Shown here piece after piece: positions 50,711 through 59,316 of a DNA stretch of 64,000 nt. Under the pieces are notes generated by a model. That model ran no database searches, was not told the origin of the DNA, and worked only from the letters and a program-made list of their open reading frames with translations. A program made the translations under genes and the position numbers. Every line of letters begins with the position of its first letter. Position 1 is the first letter of the stretch. Origin of the DNA: Streptomyces mobaraensis NBRC 13819 = DSM 40847. Lineage in GTDB: Bacteria > Actinomycetota > Actinomycetes > Streptomycetales > Streptomycetaceae. The stretch lies in NCBI RefSeq assembly GCF_017916255.1, contig NZ_CP072827.1, forward strand, positions 6,783,501 to 6,847,500, in the 5' to 3' direction.

Positions 50711-51574
50711 TCAGGAGACCACGTCCTTCGCCCGGAAGTGCCGGAACGCCAGCGCGAACAGGACCAGCGCGTACGCCACCGACACCGCCGTCCCCTTGAT
50801 CATGCCGCCCCACTCGGCGTGCGGCTGGAGGACGTCCGCCCAGGCGTACTGCCAGTGCGCGGGCAGCAGGTCGCGCCAGTGGCCGAGCGCGGTCACCGCG
50901 TCCAGGACGTTGCCGAGCACGGTCAGGCCCATCGCCCCGCCGACCGCGCCCAGCGGCGCGTCCGTCACCGTCGACAGCCAGAACGCCAGGGCCGCCGTGA
51001 CCAGTTGACTGACGAAGACGTACAGGACGACGGCCGCCAGCCGGGCCACGGCCGTGTCCGCCGGGAGCGTCCCGCCGGTGGGGAGCCGCAGCGGCCCCCA
51101 GCCGTACGCGGCCGAGCCCGCCGCCAGCGCCACCAGCGGCAGCAGCAGGATCGCCGCCGCGCTGAACCCCAGCGCCACCGCCAGCTTGCTCGCCAGCAGC
51201 CGCGTCCGGGGCACGGGCGCCGCCAGCAGATAGCGCAGCGACGACCAGCCCGCCTCCGACGCCACCGTGTCGCCGCAGAACAGCGCCACCGGCACCACCA
51301 GCAGGAACCCGGCCGAGACGAACAGCGCCGTGGCCGCGAAGTTCACCCCCGAGGCGGTGGCGGTGTCCATCAGCGTCACCCGCCCGTCCCGGCCGCCCGG
51401 CCGTCCGCCGATCGCGAACGCCGCGATCAGGACGAACGGCAGGACCGCCAGCACACCCCCGACCACCAGCGTGCGCCGCCGCCGCGCCTGCCGCGCCGCC
51501 TCGACCCGCAGCGGCAGGGTGCGCCCTGCGCGGTACCCGGGCGCGGCCGGGGACGTCCTCGTGCCCGCACTCAT
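50711..51574 (-). CDS. ABC-2 type permease
   Basis: 287 residues with six hydrophobic segments, for example TLVVGGVLAVLPFVLIAAFAI near 35 and LAVALGFSAAAILLLPLVALA near 135. VASEAGWSSLRYLLAAPVPR precedes TM3 as in ABC-2 permeases. ATG overlaps the stop of the large fusion gene (ATGA), so it is the membrane partner of that ATPase. Confidence 0.9.
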   Translation of the reverse strand: MSAGTRTSPAAPGYRAGRTLPLRVEAARQARRRRTLVVGGVLAVLPFVLIAAFAIGGRPGGRDGRVTLMDTATASGVNFAATALFVSAGFLLVVPVALFCGDTVASEAGWSSLRYLLAAPVPRTRLLASKLAVALGFSAAAILLLPLVALAAGSAAYGWGPLRLPTGGTLPADTAVARLAAVVLYVFVSQLVTAALAFWLSTVTDAPLGAVGGAMGLTVLGNVLDAVTALGHWRDLLPAHWQYAWADVLQPHAEWGGMIKGTAVSVAYALVLFALAFRHFRAKDVVS

Positions 51575-54273
51575 GCCTGGCCTCCGATCAGGGTCAGGAA
51601 CGCGTCCTCCAGCCGCCGGTGCGGGCCCACACCCGTCACCGGAATCTCCAGCCGGACCAGTTCCACCAGCAGTTCAGGGGTGCTCGCGCCGTCGAGCCGG
51701 ACCAGCAGCCCGCTCTCCGCGCGGACGGCCGACGCCACGCCGGGCAGCGCGCCGACCTTCTCGGTGACGGCCTCGGACACCTCGCCCGCCACCCCGACCA
51801 GCAGCGTCTCGCCCGAGCCGGTGATCTCCGCGACCGGGCCCGCCGTCACCAGCCGCCCCCGGTCCATCACCACGAGGTGGGTGCAGCTCTGCTCGACCTC
51901 GGCCAGCAGATGGCTGGACACGATCACCGTGCGCCCGGCCGCCGCGTAACGGATCATCACCTCGCGCATCTCGCGGATCTGCGGCGGGTCGAGCCCGTTC
52001 GTCGGCTCGTCCAGGATCAGCAGGTCCGGCAGGCCCAGCATGGCCTGGGCGATGGCCAGCCGCTGCCGCATGCCCTGCGAGTACGTGCGGACGGCCCGGT
52101 CCAGCGCCGAACCCAGCCCGGCGATCTCCAGGGCCTCGTCGACGTGCGCGTCCTCCGCCGGGCGGCCGGTGGCCCGCCAGTACAGGTCCAGGTTGGCCCG
52201 GCCCGACAGGTGCGGCAGGAAGCCCGCGCCCTCCACGAACGCCCCGACCCGCGACAGCACGGGCGCGCCGGGCCGGATCGCGTGCCCGAAGACGCGCACC
52301 TCGCCGCCGTCCGGCCGGATCAGGCCCATCAGCATCCGCAGCGTCGTCGTCTTGCCCGCGCCGTTCGGCCCGAGCAGGCCGAGCACCTGGCCGCGTTCCA
52401 CCCGGAACGACAGGTCGCGGACGGCGTACCGGTCCGCCGACTTGGCGTACCGCTTGCTCAGCCCGTCGATGACCAGCGGGACGTCCGCGAGCGCGGGATC
52501 CGGCGCGGGGACGGGACCGCGTCGGCGGCCGGTGAGCAGCAGCGCGAACGCGATGACCAGCCCGCCGGCCGGCAAACCCCACGTCCACCAGGGCAGCGCG
52601 GACGAACCGGTGCGCACGCCGGGCGCGGTGGGCACGCTCAGCTCGCGGTCCGCGAGGGAGACGGTGTACGCGGCCGGGGCCGCCGGCGAGGCGTAGCCGA
52701 GGTCGGTCGAGGAGAGGACCAGCCGCATCCGGTGGCCGGCCTCGAAGACGTGGTCGACCGCGGGCAGCCGCACCTCCACCGTCCGGCCGCCCTTGGCGTC
52801 CGTCACCCGCAGCGGGGTGACCAGCTGGCCGGGCAGTTGCCGCCGCCCGTCCGGGCCCACGTCGTACACCTTCGCGAACAGCACGGCCTCGCCGCTGTCC
52901 GAGGCCACCCGCACCCGCGCGGTCGGCGTGCCGGTGACGCGGACGCTCTCGGTGAGCTTCGGGGAGTCGAAACGGGCGTACTGGCCCGGGAAGTCGAGCG
53001 ACACCCCGACACCCAGGCCGGAGAGGCGGGAGAGGCCCCCGAGCCCCGGCACGGCGGACACCGCGGGCGGCGAACCGCCCGCCGGGTTGCCGAAGCGCTG
53101 CTCGCGGCCGGTCAGCGGCACCGGCCGGGTGTCGCCGCGCAGGCCGGGGTAGCGGTCGGCGGTCGCGCCGCGCAGCCGGGCGCTGCCGTCGGTGGTGTCC
53201 AGGCCGCCGGTCCTGCTGATCCGGAACGCCGGTCCGGTGCCGGCGCCCTCGTCCTCCTTGAGGTACCGGTCGAACCAGGCGCGGGTACGGTCGGCGACGC
53301 GGCCCTCCTCGTCGGAGCCACCGGTGTCGTGGCCGCCCGCGATCCAGTCGACGGCCACGGGCGCGCCGTTGCGGGCCAGCGCCTCGGCGGCCCGGTCCGA
53401 CTCCGTGAGCGGGAAGAGCGAGTCGCTCTGGCCCTGGATCAGCAGGGCCGGCGTTCTGATCCGCCCGGCCACGGCCGCCGGGCTGCGGCGCTCCAGCAGC
53501 GCGCGGGCGCTCGCGTCCGGCCGCCCGGCGACGGCGACCCGCTCGTACATCGCGCACAGCTCCGGCTCGAACCGGCCGCAGCCGCCGCCGGAGCCCTTCG
53601 CTCCGGAGGTGGTGGAGGTCGAGCCGGTGGTGAAGAAGACGCCCGTCCACAGCTTCTTGAACACGTCGTTCGGGAAGAGGGCGCTGTTCAGGTCCCAGTA
53701 CGTGATCTGCGGGGCGATGGCGTCGACGCGCTTGTCGTACCCGGCCGCGAGCAGGGCGACGGCGCCGCCGTACGAGGCGCCCGCGATGCCGACCCTGGGA
53801 TCGCCCTCGCGGTCGAGCCGCACCTCCGGGCGCTTGGCCAGCCAGTCGATCAGGCGGCTGACGTCGGCGACCTCGCGGTCGGGGTCGTTGAGGCCGATGC
53901 GGCCGGTGGAGTCGCCGAAGCCGCGGGCGGACCAGGTGAGGACGGCGTAGCCCCGGCGGGCCAGCTCCTCGGCCTGGCCGCGCACGTCGTCCTTGTCGCC
54001 GCCGAAGCCGTGGGCCAGGAGGACGGCGGGTCTGCGGGCGTCGCCGCCCGCGGTGAAGAACGACGTGTCGATGCGGACGGCGGCCTCGGCGCCGCCCGTT
54101 GACTCCGGCATCGTCAGGAACCGGTCCTCGCGGTGCACCGGGGAGTCGCCGCCGGTGGCCTCCGCCGCTGTCCAGGTGCCGGCGCCGGCGAGGACGGCCA
54201 GCGCGGCCAGGGCGGCGGTCAGACGGCCGCGGCCGCGGCTGGGGAGCCGGGGGCGGGGCAAACGCAGCTTCAT
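51571..54273 (-). CDS. Fusion: secreted-type S15/CocE hydrolase - TM - ABC ATPase
   Basis: 900 residues. Signal-anchor at 17-40, then an α/β hydrolase of X-Pro dipeptidyl peptidase/CocE type: LLAHGFGGDKDD, VGIAGASYGGAVALLAAGY (nucleophile Ser), QGQSDSLFPL (Asp), AGGHDTGG (His). A β-sandwich domain follows to about 555 (VRVASDSGEAVLFAKVYD). TM near 565-585 (WWTWGLPAGGLVIAFALLL) leads to an ABC ATPase: GPNGAGKTTTLRML, YSQGMRQRLAIAQAM, LLILDEPTNGLD. Topology would place the hydrolase outside and the ATPase inside. Pairs with the permease gene downstream. Confidence 0.92.
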   Translation of the reverse strand: MKLRLPRPRLPSRGRGRLTAALAALAVLAGAGTWTAAEATGGDSPVHREDRFLTMPESTGGAEAAVRIDTSFFTAGGDARRPAVLLAHGFGGDKDDVRGQAEELARRGYAVLTWSARGFGDSTGRIGLNDPDREVADVSRLIDWLAKRPEVRLDREGDPRVGIAGASYGGAVALLAAGYDKRVDAIAPQITYWDLNSALFPNDVFKKLWTGVFFTTGSTSTTSGAKGSGGGCGRFEPELCAMYERVAVAGRPDASARALLERRSPAAVAGRIRTPALLIQGQSDSLFPLTESDRAAEALARNGAPVAVDWIAGGHDTGGSDEEGRVADRTRAWFDRYLKEDEGAGTGPAFRISRTGGLDTTDGSARLRGATADRYPGLRGDTRPVPLTGREQRFGNPAGGSPPAVSAVPGLGGLSRLSGLGVGVSLDFPGQYARFDSPKLTESVRVTGTPTARVRVASDSGEAVLFAKVYDVGPDGRRQLPGQLVTPLRVTDAKGGRTVEVRLPAVDHVFEAGHRMRLVLSSTDLGYASPAAPAAYTVSLADRELSVPTAPGVRTGSSALPWWTWGLPAGGLVIAFALLLTGRRRGPVPAPDPALADVPLVIDGLSKRYAKSADRYAVRDLSFRVERGQVLGLLGPNGAGKTTTLRMLMGLIRPDGGEVRVFGHAIRPGAPVLSRVGAFVEGAGFLPHLSGRANLDLYWRATGRPAEDAHVDEALEIAGLGSALDRAVRTYSQGMRQRLAIAQAMLGLPDLLILDEPTNGLDPPQIREMREVMIRYAAAGRTVIVSSHLLAEVEQSCTHLVVMDRGRLVTAGPVAEITGSGETLLVGVAGEVSEAVTEKVGALPGVASAVRAESGLLVRLDGASTPELLVELVRLEIPVTGVGPHRRLEDAFLTLIGGQA

Positions 54274-54322
54274 GTCGCGAATGGTATGCGGGGCGCTGCG
54301 CCTGCCGGGCGGATGGGGGTTT

Positions 54323-54358
54323 GCCCCGGTCCCTCCTCCAGAGGGACATCCTTAACGG
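54323..54358 (+). repeat. Dispersed repeat, copy 2
   Basis: 31 of 36 bases identical to 28319-28354. CCCTC/GAGGG stem retained while the tail varies. Ends two bases before the -35 box of the thrS-like leader. Confidence 0.75.
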
Positions 54359-54359
54359 A

Positions 54360-54388
54360 CTGACACACGGCTCGCCCCTCTGTTAGCT
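54360..54388 (+). promoter_or_regulatory. Probable promoter of thrS-like unit
   Basis: CTGACA (54360-54365), 17-base spacer, TTAGCT (54383-54388). Transcription would start close to the leader ATG at 54397, giving a nearly leaderless upstream frame. Confidence 0.65.
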
Positions 54389-54396
54389 TGATCCGC

Positions 54397-54459
54397 ATGC
54401 AGCGCGCCCATCACCACCTGACGACGACGCCGGATCCGTCCCGGCGCGCTGACAGCTGA
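54397..54459 (+). CDS. Leader peptide with His and Thr codon runs, 20 aa
   Basis: Twenty-codon frame containing HHHLTTT: codons CAT CAC CAC CTG ACG ACG ACG. It lies between the promoter and a strong hairpin ahead of a threonyl-tRNA synthetase homolog. The arrangement is that of ribosome-mediated attenuation: stalling at uncharged Thr (or His) codons would favour readthrough. A leaderless start is likely. Inference from layout. Confidence 0.6.
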   Translation: MQRAHHHLTTTPDPSRRADS

Positions 54460-54466
54460 CATTGTC

Positions 54467-54498
54467 CGAAGCCCCGGGGCGAGTGCCCCGGGGCTTCG
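54467..54498 (+). terminator. Attenuator hairpin
   Basis: 14-bp perfect stem CGAAGCCCCGGGGC and its complement with a GAGT loop, eight bases after the leader stop. The stem halves are themselves partly self-complementary (GCCCCGGGGC), so alternative pairings are possible. Confidence 0.75.
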
Positions 54499-54540
54499 CA
54501 CTGCCGCGGTCACTCGCCTCACCACCCCGAGGAGACCGCC

Positions 54541-55770
54541 GTGCACGACCACCGCCGACTCGGCCGTGAGCTCGACCTGTTCGACACCGATCCGCTGATG
54601 GGCGCGGGCCTCCCGTACTGGCTGCCCGACGGGGCCGCCGTGCGGCACGCGCTGGAGGAGTACATCCGGGAGGTCGAACGCCGGGCGGGGTACCGGCACG
54701 TGTACTCCCCGGTGCTGGGCAAACGCGAACTCTACGAGATCTCCGGCCACTGGGCGCACTACGACGACGACATGTTCCCCCCGATGGACCTCGGCGGCGA
54801 ACAGGTCGTGCTGCGGCCCAGCATGTGCCCGCACCACGCGCTCATCTACCGCTCCCGCTCGCACAGTTACCGCGAACTGCCGCTGCGCGTCGCCGAGCTG
54901 GGCGGCATGTACCGGTCCGAACTCTCAGGCGTCCTCGGCGGACTCACCCGGGTCCGGGCGATCCAGCTCAACGACGGGCACATCTTCTGCACCCTCGACC
55001 AGGTCGCCGACGAGGCCGCCGGAGCCCTGGAACTGATCCGCCGGGCGTACGAGGCGATGGGCGTCGTCCCCGTCCGCTACCGGCTGTCCCTGCCCGGGCC
55101 GGGCGGCAAGTACGTGGCCGCGCCCGAGCTGTGGGAGCGGTCCGTCGCCCTGCTCACCGACGTCCTGGACCGGTCCGGGCTGCCGTACGAGGCGGCCGAG
55201 GGGGAGGCCGCGTTCTACGGGCCGAAGATCGATGTGCAGATCGCCGACGCGGCGGGCCGGGAGTCGACCCTGTCCACCGTCCAGATCGACTTCCACCAGC
55301 CGGAGCGGTTCGACCTGCACTACATCGGCGCGGACGGCGCCCGGCACCGCCCGGTGATGGTCCACCGCGCGGTCATCGGCAGCGTCGAACGGGCGGTGGC
55401 CCACCTCATCGAGGCGCACGGCGGCGCCTTCCCCGCCTGGCTCGCCCCCGTGCAGCTGGTCCTCCTCCCCGTCTCCGAGGCGGAGCTGCCCGCCGCCGAG
55501 GCGATCGTCCGGCGCTGTCCGGAACTCGGCCTCCGCGCCGAGGCCGTCGCACCCGACCGCGGCACCCTCGGGGCACGTATCCGAGAGGCCCGGCTCGTCC
55601 CGTACCAGGCCGTCCTCGGCCCCCGGGAGGCCGCCGCCGGGCAGCTCGCCGTCCGGCTGCGCGACGGCCGCAGGCTCGCGCCGCTGCCCGCCGACGCGTT
55701 CCTGTCCCGGGTCCGGGACCTGGTCCGGGCACACCGCACCGACCTGTGGGACGAGCCGGCGGCCGGGTGA
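54541..55770 (+). CDS. Threonyl-tRNA synthetase paralog without TGS and editing domains
   Basis: 409 residues against about 640-680 for bacterial ThrRS; begins directly at the catalytic domain. Zinc/Thr ligands all present: MCPHH (Cys), NDGHIFC (His), VMVHRAVIGSVER (His). Motif 2-like region is MYRSELSGVLGGLTRVRAIQ; the anticodon-binding domain starts near 305 (WLAPVQLVLLPVSEAE). GTG start with GAGGAG. Could be a resistance or specialised synthetase for the neighbouring biosynthetic genes. Lacks proofreading of seryl-tRNA(Thr) in cis. Confidence 0.9.
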   Translation: MHDHRRLGRELDLFDTDPLMGAGLPYWLPDGAAVRHALEEYIREVERRAGYRHVYSPVLGKRELYEISGHWAHYDDDMFPPMDLGGEQVVLRPSMCPHHALIYRSRSHSYRELPLRVAELGGMYRSELSGVLGGLTRVRAIQLNDGHIFCTLDQVADEAAGALELIRRAYEAMGVVPVRYRLSLPGPGGKYVAAPELWERSVALLTDVLDRSGLPYEAAEGEAAFYGPKIDVQIADAAGRESTLSTVQIDFHQPERFDLHYIGADGARHRPVMVHRAVIGSVERAVAHLIEAHGGAFPAWLAPVQLVLLPVSEAELPAAEAIVRRCPELGLRAEAVAPDRGTLGARIREARLVPYQAVLGPREAAAGQLAVRLRDGRRLAPLPADAFLSRVRDLVRAHRTDLWDEPAAG

Positions 55771-55773
55771 CGG

Positions 55774-56160
55774 TCAGAGGGCGTACGGGTACAGGGCCAC
55801 CCGCGCGGCCGGGCACCGCAGTTCCACCCACTGCCCGTCGGCGCCGTCCGGCAGCGGCCCGGTGACGTCGAGGAGGACGGTCGCCGGGCCCCAGGCGAGC
55901 CACGCCGTGCCGTCCCCGTCGGCGTGGAGGCGTCCGCGCAGCACCACCCGGTCGCCCTCCGGCCACAGGCCCGGCGCGGACACGGCGGCCGGGCGGGCGT
56001 TCCGGCCCCAGACGACGTCCTCGTCGACCGTCCACTCCACGGTGTGGACGCCGTCGGCCGCGCCGGGCGGGCCGCACCAGCGCACGACGGCCCGCCCCCA
56101 GGCCGTGCGGACGCGCGCCCGGGGAGGGCCGTCGCGGAGGAGTCGGACGGCGGCGCGCAC
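55774..56160 (-). CDS. Hypothetical protein, 128 aa
   Basis: MRAAVRLLRDGPPRARVR..., then β-rich segments (DGVHTVEWTVDEDVVWG, GDRVVLRGRLHADGDGTAWLAWGPATVLLDV). No signal peptide or recognised family. Ends four bases past the thrS-like stop on the opposite strand. Confidence 0.6.
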   Translation of the reverse strand: MRAAVRLLRDGPPRARVRTAWGRAVVRWCGPPGAADGVHTVEWTVDEDVVWGRNARPAAVSAPGLWPEGDRVVLRGRLHADGDGTAWLAWGPATVLLDVTGPLPDGADGQWVELRCPAARVALYPYAL

Positions 56161-56337
56161 GCCCCGATCATGCCGGACGCCGCCGGCACCCGCCGCGCGG
56201 GGGAGCCGCGTTCCGCCGCGCGGCGGAGGAGCATCGGCTCCGGGGACGAGGTGCCGCCCGGGCGGGCGGCGGCAGAGTGGTGTCCGGCCGGGGTAGCCCC
56301 CCGGCGGACCGCCTCACCACCCGTCAGGAGAACCGAC

Positions 56338-56910
56338 ATGCCCCGCGCCCGCCGCCCCTTCACCGCCGTCGCCACCGCCCTCGCGGGCGTCGCTGCGGTG
56401 GCCCTCACCACCGGCGCCGCGAGCCCGGCCGCGGCCGACGGCTCCGGGCGGCCCGCCGCCGCCCGGACCGCCGACGAGCCGTCGCTCACCGGCACCGGCA
56501 AGCTCGCGCGGAAGCCCGGCGACGACGTCCACTTCACCTTCGACGCGCACGGCTTCCTCGACAAGGCGCACGGCACCTTCCGGGTGAGCCACCGCTACGG
56601 CCCGAAGTGGAGCGTCTCCTTCAACGGCCGTATCGACTGCCTGATCACCGGCGGCAAGGCCGCCGTCGCCACGGGCGTCGTCACCGACTCGCACGTCGTC
56701 GACGCGCCGGGAATGCCGAAGGTCCGGAACCTCAAGGGCAAGCGGTTCGGCTTCACCGTCCTCGACGAGGGCCGCGAGGACCGGCTCGGCTACAGCTGGG
56801 CCCTGGACGGCCTGCCCACCAAGAGCGTGCCCAAGTGCCTGGGCAGCGCGCCCTTCGAGACCGTGGAGAAGGGGGACTACAAGGTCCACCACTGGCTCCC
56901 CCGGCGCTGA
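56338..56910 (+). CDS. Secreted protein of unknown function
   Basis: 190 residues. Signal peptide RRPFTAVATALAGVAAVALT ... ASPAAA (cleavage near 34). The mature part is β-rich: LTGTGKLARKPGDDVHFTFD, TFRVSHRYGPKWSVSFNGRI, GFTVLDEGREDRLGYSWAL, with two Cys (IDCLI, PKCLG) that could form a disulfide. ATG 56338 with AGGAG upstream. Small secreted β-proteins of this look are common in Streptomyces. Confidence 0.8.
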   Translation: MPRARRPFTAVATALAGVAAVALTTGAASPAAADGSGRPAAARTADEPSLTGTGKLARKPGDDVHFTFDAHGFLDKAHGTFRVSHRYGPKWSVSFNGRIDCLITGGKAAVATGVVTDSHVVDAPGMPKVRNLKGKRFGFTVLDEGREDRLGYSWALDGLPTKSVPKCLGSAPFETVEKGDYKVHHWLPRR

Positions 56911-57074
56911 CCCCGGACCGGCGTCCGGGCGCGGTCCCCACCGCGGGGGAGCGGGGACCGCACCCGGGCGCCCCACGCCCTTGTCACCCCGGCACCGAAG
57001 TGCTGGCATGGAAGCCGGCCGCGCGCCTCCGCGGCAACCTGCGGGTACCCCCTCACGGACCACGGCGAGGTTCC

Positions 57075-58505
57075 ATGGACACTCCGTCAGCCCCGCCCGC
57101 GGCGGCGCACTGCGCCCACGACCGCGGACACGTCGTCGACTCCCTGTTCCACGGCAACGCGTACGGCACCCCGGCCAGCCGCCGGATCTTCTGCGACCGC
57201 TGCCGGCTGCAGCGGTGGCTGTACGTGGAGGCGGTGCTGGCCGCCAGTCAGGCCGAGGTGGGGATGCTGCCCGCCGCGACGGCCGAGGAGATCGTCCGGG
57301 CCTGCGCGCCGGGCCGGGTCGACCTCGACGCGCTCGCGCCCGAGTTCCGGCGCACCGGGCACTCGCTGGTACCGCTGCTGCGCGGTGTGGAGGCCGTCTG
57401 TACCGGGGGCCGGGGCGAGATGGTGCACCTGGGGGCCACCACCCAGGACATCCAGGACACCGCCCAGGCCCTGGAGATGCGCGACGTCCTGGACGAGGCC
57501 GACCGTGAACTGGCCGCCATGGTGGCACGGCTCGCCGACCTCGCGGAGGAGCACCGCGACAGCCTGATGACCGGGCGCAGCTACGGGCAGCCCGCCGTCC
57601 CCATCACGTTCGGGCTGAAGGCGGCGGGCTGGCTCGACGAACTGCTGCGGCACGCCGGGCGGCTGGCGCGGCTGCGCGAGGAGGCGCTGGTGGCGCAGCT
57701 GTTCGGCGGGGCCGGCACCATGGCGGGGTTCGGTCCGTACGGCGGGGCGCTCCTCGGCGTGTTCGCGCGGCGGCTCGGTCTCGGCGTGCCCGCCGTCAGC
57801 TGGCACACCGCGCGCGACCGGCCGGCCGAGTTCGGCACCGTCCTGGCCCTGCTCGCGGCCGGTCTGGCCCGGGTCGCCAACGAGGTGCACGAGCTGTCCC
57901 GGCCGGAGATCGGGGAGCTCGCCGAGGGCTGGGAGCACGGGCGGGTCGGCAGCAGCACGATGCCGCACAAGCGGAACCCGGAGCGCTCCGCGCAGGTCGT
58001 CGTCCTCGCCCGGCTGGCCCGGGCCAACGCGGCGCTCGGCATCGAGGGCATGCTCCAGGAGCACGAGCGCGACGCCCGGGGCCTGCGCGTGGAGTGGGCC
58101 GCCCTCGCCGACGTCTCCCACCACACCCTCGCCGCCCTCGCCGCGCTCAACGCCGTCCTCGCCGGCCTGCGGGTGGACCGCGAGCGGATGGCCGGGAACG
58201 CCCGGCGGACGGGCGAGCAGCTCTGCAGCGAGACCCTGATGCTCGCCCTCGGCCGCGCGATCGGCAAACAGAGCGCCCACGCCCTCGTCTACGAGGCGAG
58301 CCAGCACGCCCAGGACGACGGCGGTTCCCTGCGGGCCGCCCTCGCGAAGCACGACGTCGTCGGCCGGTACGTCGACGCCGCCGCCCTGGAGGAGTACCTC
58401 GACCCCGCCCGCTACCTGGGCGCCTCCGGTGAACTCACCGACCGGACCGTCGAACGGGCGCGGCGCTGGCTGACCGCCGCCGCCCCGGCCCCCGCCCACC
58501 GCTGA
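57075..58505 (+). CDS. Fumarase/aspartase-superfamily lyase (PurB/PcaB/CreD-like)
   Basis: 476 residues. The superfamily signature GSSTMPHKRNPERSAQ near 293 is intact, with MVHLGATTQDIQDTAQALEM near 115 and TGRSYGQPAVPITFGLKAAGW near 165 supplying the other active-site regions; HERDARGLRVEW near 335 is PurB/PcaB-like. Members eliminate fumarate from succinylated substrates (PurB, nitrosuccinate lyase) or cycloisomerise (PcaB). Housekeeping identity is unlikely given the context. Followed 16 bases later by a methyltransferase. Confidence 0.85.
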   Translation: MDTPSAPPAAAHCAHDRGHVVDSLFHGNAYGTPASRRIFCDRCRLQRWLYVEAVLAASQAEVGMLPAATAEEIVRACAPGRVDLDALAPEFRRTGHSLVPLLRGVEAVCTGGRGEMVHLGATTQDIQDTAQALEMRDVLDEADRELAAMVARLADLAEEHRDSLMTGRSYGQPAVPITFGLKAAGWLDELLRHAGRLARLREEALVAQLFGGAGTMAGFGPYGGALLGVFARRLGLGVPAVSWHTARDRPAEFGTVLALLAAGLARVANEVHELSRPEIGELAEGWEHGRVGSSTMPHKRNPERSAQVVVLARLARANAALGIEGMLQEHERDARGLRVEWAALADVSHHTLAALAALNAVLAGLRVDRERMAGNARRTGEQLCSETLMLALGRAIGKQSAHALVYEASQHAQDDGGSLRAALAKHDVVGRYVDAAALEEYLDPARYLGASGELTDRTVERARRWLTAAAPAPAHR

Positions 58506-58521
58506 CGACCCGGAGGCCCGT

Positions 58522-59313
58522 ATGACCGGCTACCTGCGCTTCGACGGCGAACGCGCCACCGAGGCCGACGCCGAGGCCCACACCCCCGAACTCACCGGCC
58601 AGCGCGCCCACCTGCGCTCGCTGCTCGCCCTCCGTCCCGGGGAACGCGTCCTCGACGCCGGCTGCGGGCCCGGCTACCTGCTGGAGGAGATGGCCCGCGA
58701 GATCGGCCCGGACGGCGTCCTCCGGGGCGTCGACGTCAGCCCGTCGATGCTGGACCTGGCCCGGCGGCGGTGCGGCGGCGACGGCCGCGTCGGCCTGGAG
58801 GAAGGGCGGTGCGAGGAACTGCCGTTCCCGGACGGCTCGTTCGACGCGGTCGTCTCGTCGCAGGTGCTGGAGTACGTGGAGGACGTCGAGGGCGCCCTCG
58901 CCGAGTTCGCGCGCGTGCTGCGGCCCGGCGGCCGGGCGGTGGTCCTCGACACCGACTGGGACTCGCTGGTGTGGCACTCCCGCGACCGCGCGCGGATGCG
59001 GCACGTGCTGCGGCTGTGGGACGACCACGTGGCCGACCCCCGGCTCCCCGAGCGGCTGGGCCCGCTGCTGGCGGGGGCGGGGCTGCGGGAGGAGCGGCTG
59101 ACCACCCTGACGTTCGTCAACCGCGACTGCCACCCCGGCGTCTACAGCCACTGGCAGCTGGGCTTCGTCGAGGCGTTCCTCGCCGGGCACCCCGAGGCCG
59201 ACCCGGGGACCACCCGCGCCTGGGGCGACGAACAGCGCGAACTGGCGCGCACCGGACGGTTCTTCTACAGCCTCGGCCGCTACGCCTTCACCGCCGTCCG
59301 GCCCGCCGGCTGA
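58522..59313 (+). CDS. Class I SAM-dependent methyltransferase
   Basis: 263 residues. SAM loop VLDAGCGPGYLLEEMA near 43, RGVDVSPSMLDLARRR, then LPFPDGSFDAVVSSQVLEYV near 108 (post-I and motif II of the UbiE/Methyltransf_11 type). Sixteen bases after the lyase stop with a GGAGG ribosome site, so cotranscribed. Converges on serC-like gene (stop to stop within three bases). Substrate unknown. Confidence 0.9.
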   Translation: MTGYLRFDGERATEADAEAHTPELTGQRAHLRSLLALRPGERVLDAGCGPGYLLEEMAREIGPDGVLRGVDVSPSMLDLARRRCGGDGRVGLEEGRCEELPFPDGSFDAVVSSQVLEYVEDVEGALAEFARVLRPGGRAVVLDTDWDSLVWHSRDRARMRHVLRLWDDHVADPRLPERLGPLLAGAGLREERLTTLTFVNRDCHPGVYSHWQLGFVEAFLAGHPEADPGTTRAWGDEQRELARTGRFFYSLGRYAFTAVRPAG

Positions 59314-59316
59314 CCC

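Noticed and set aside
57075..58505. Lyase as housekeeping purB
   Set aside because: Located with biosynthetic-type genes, not purine genes, and the N-terminal part does not look like Streptomyces PurB; kept as superfamily-level call.
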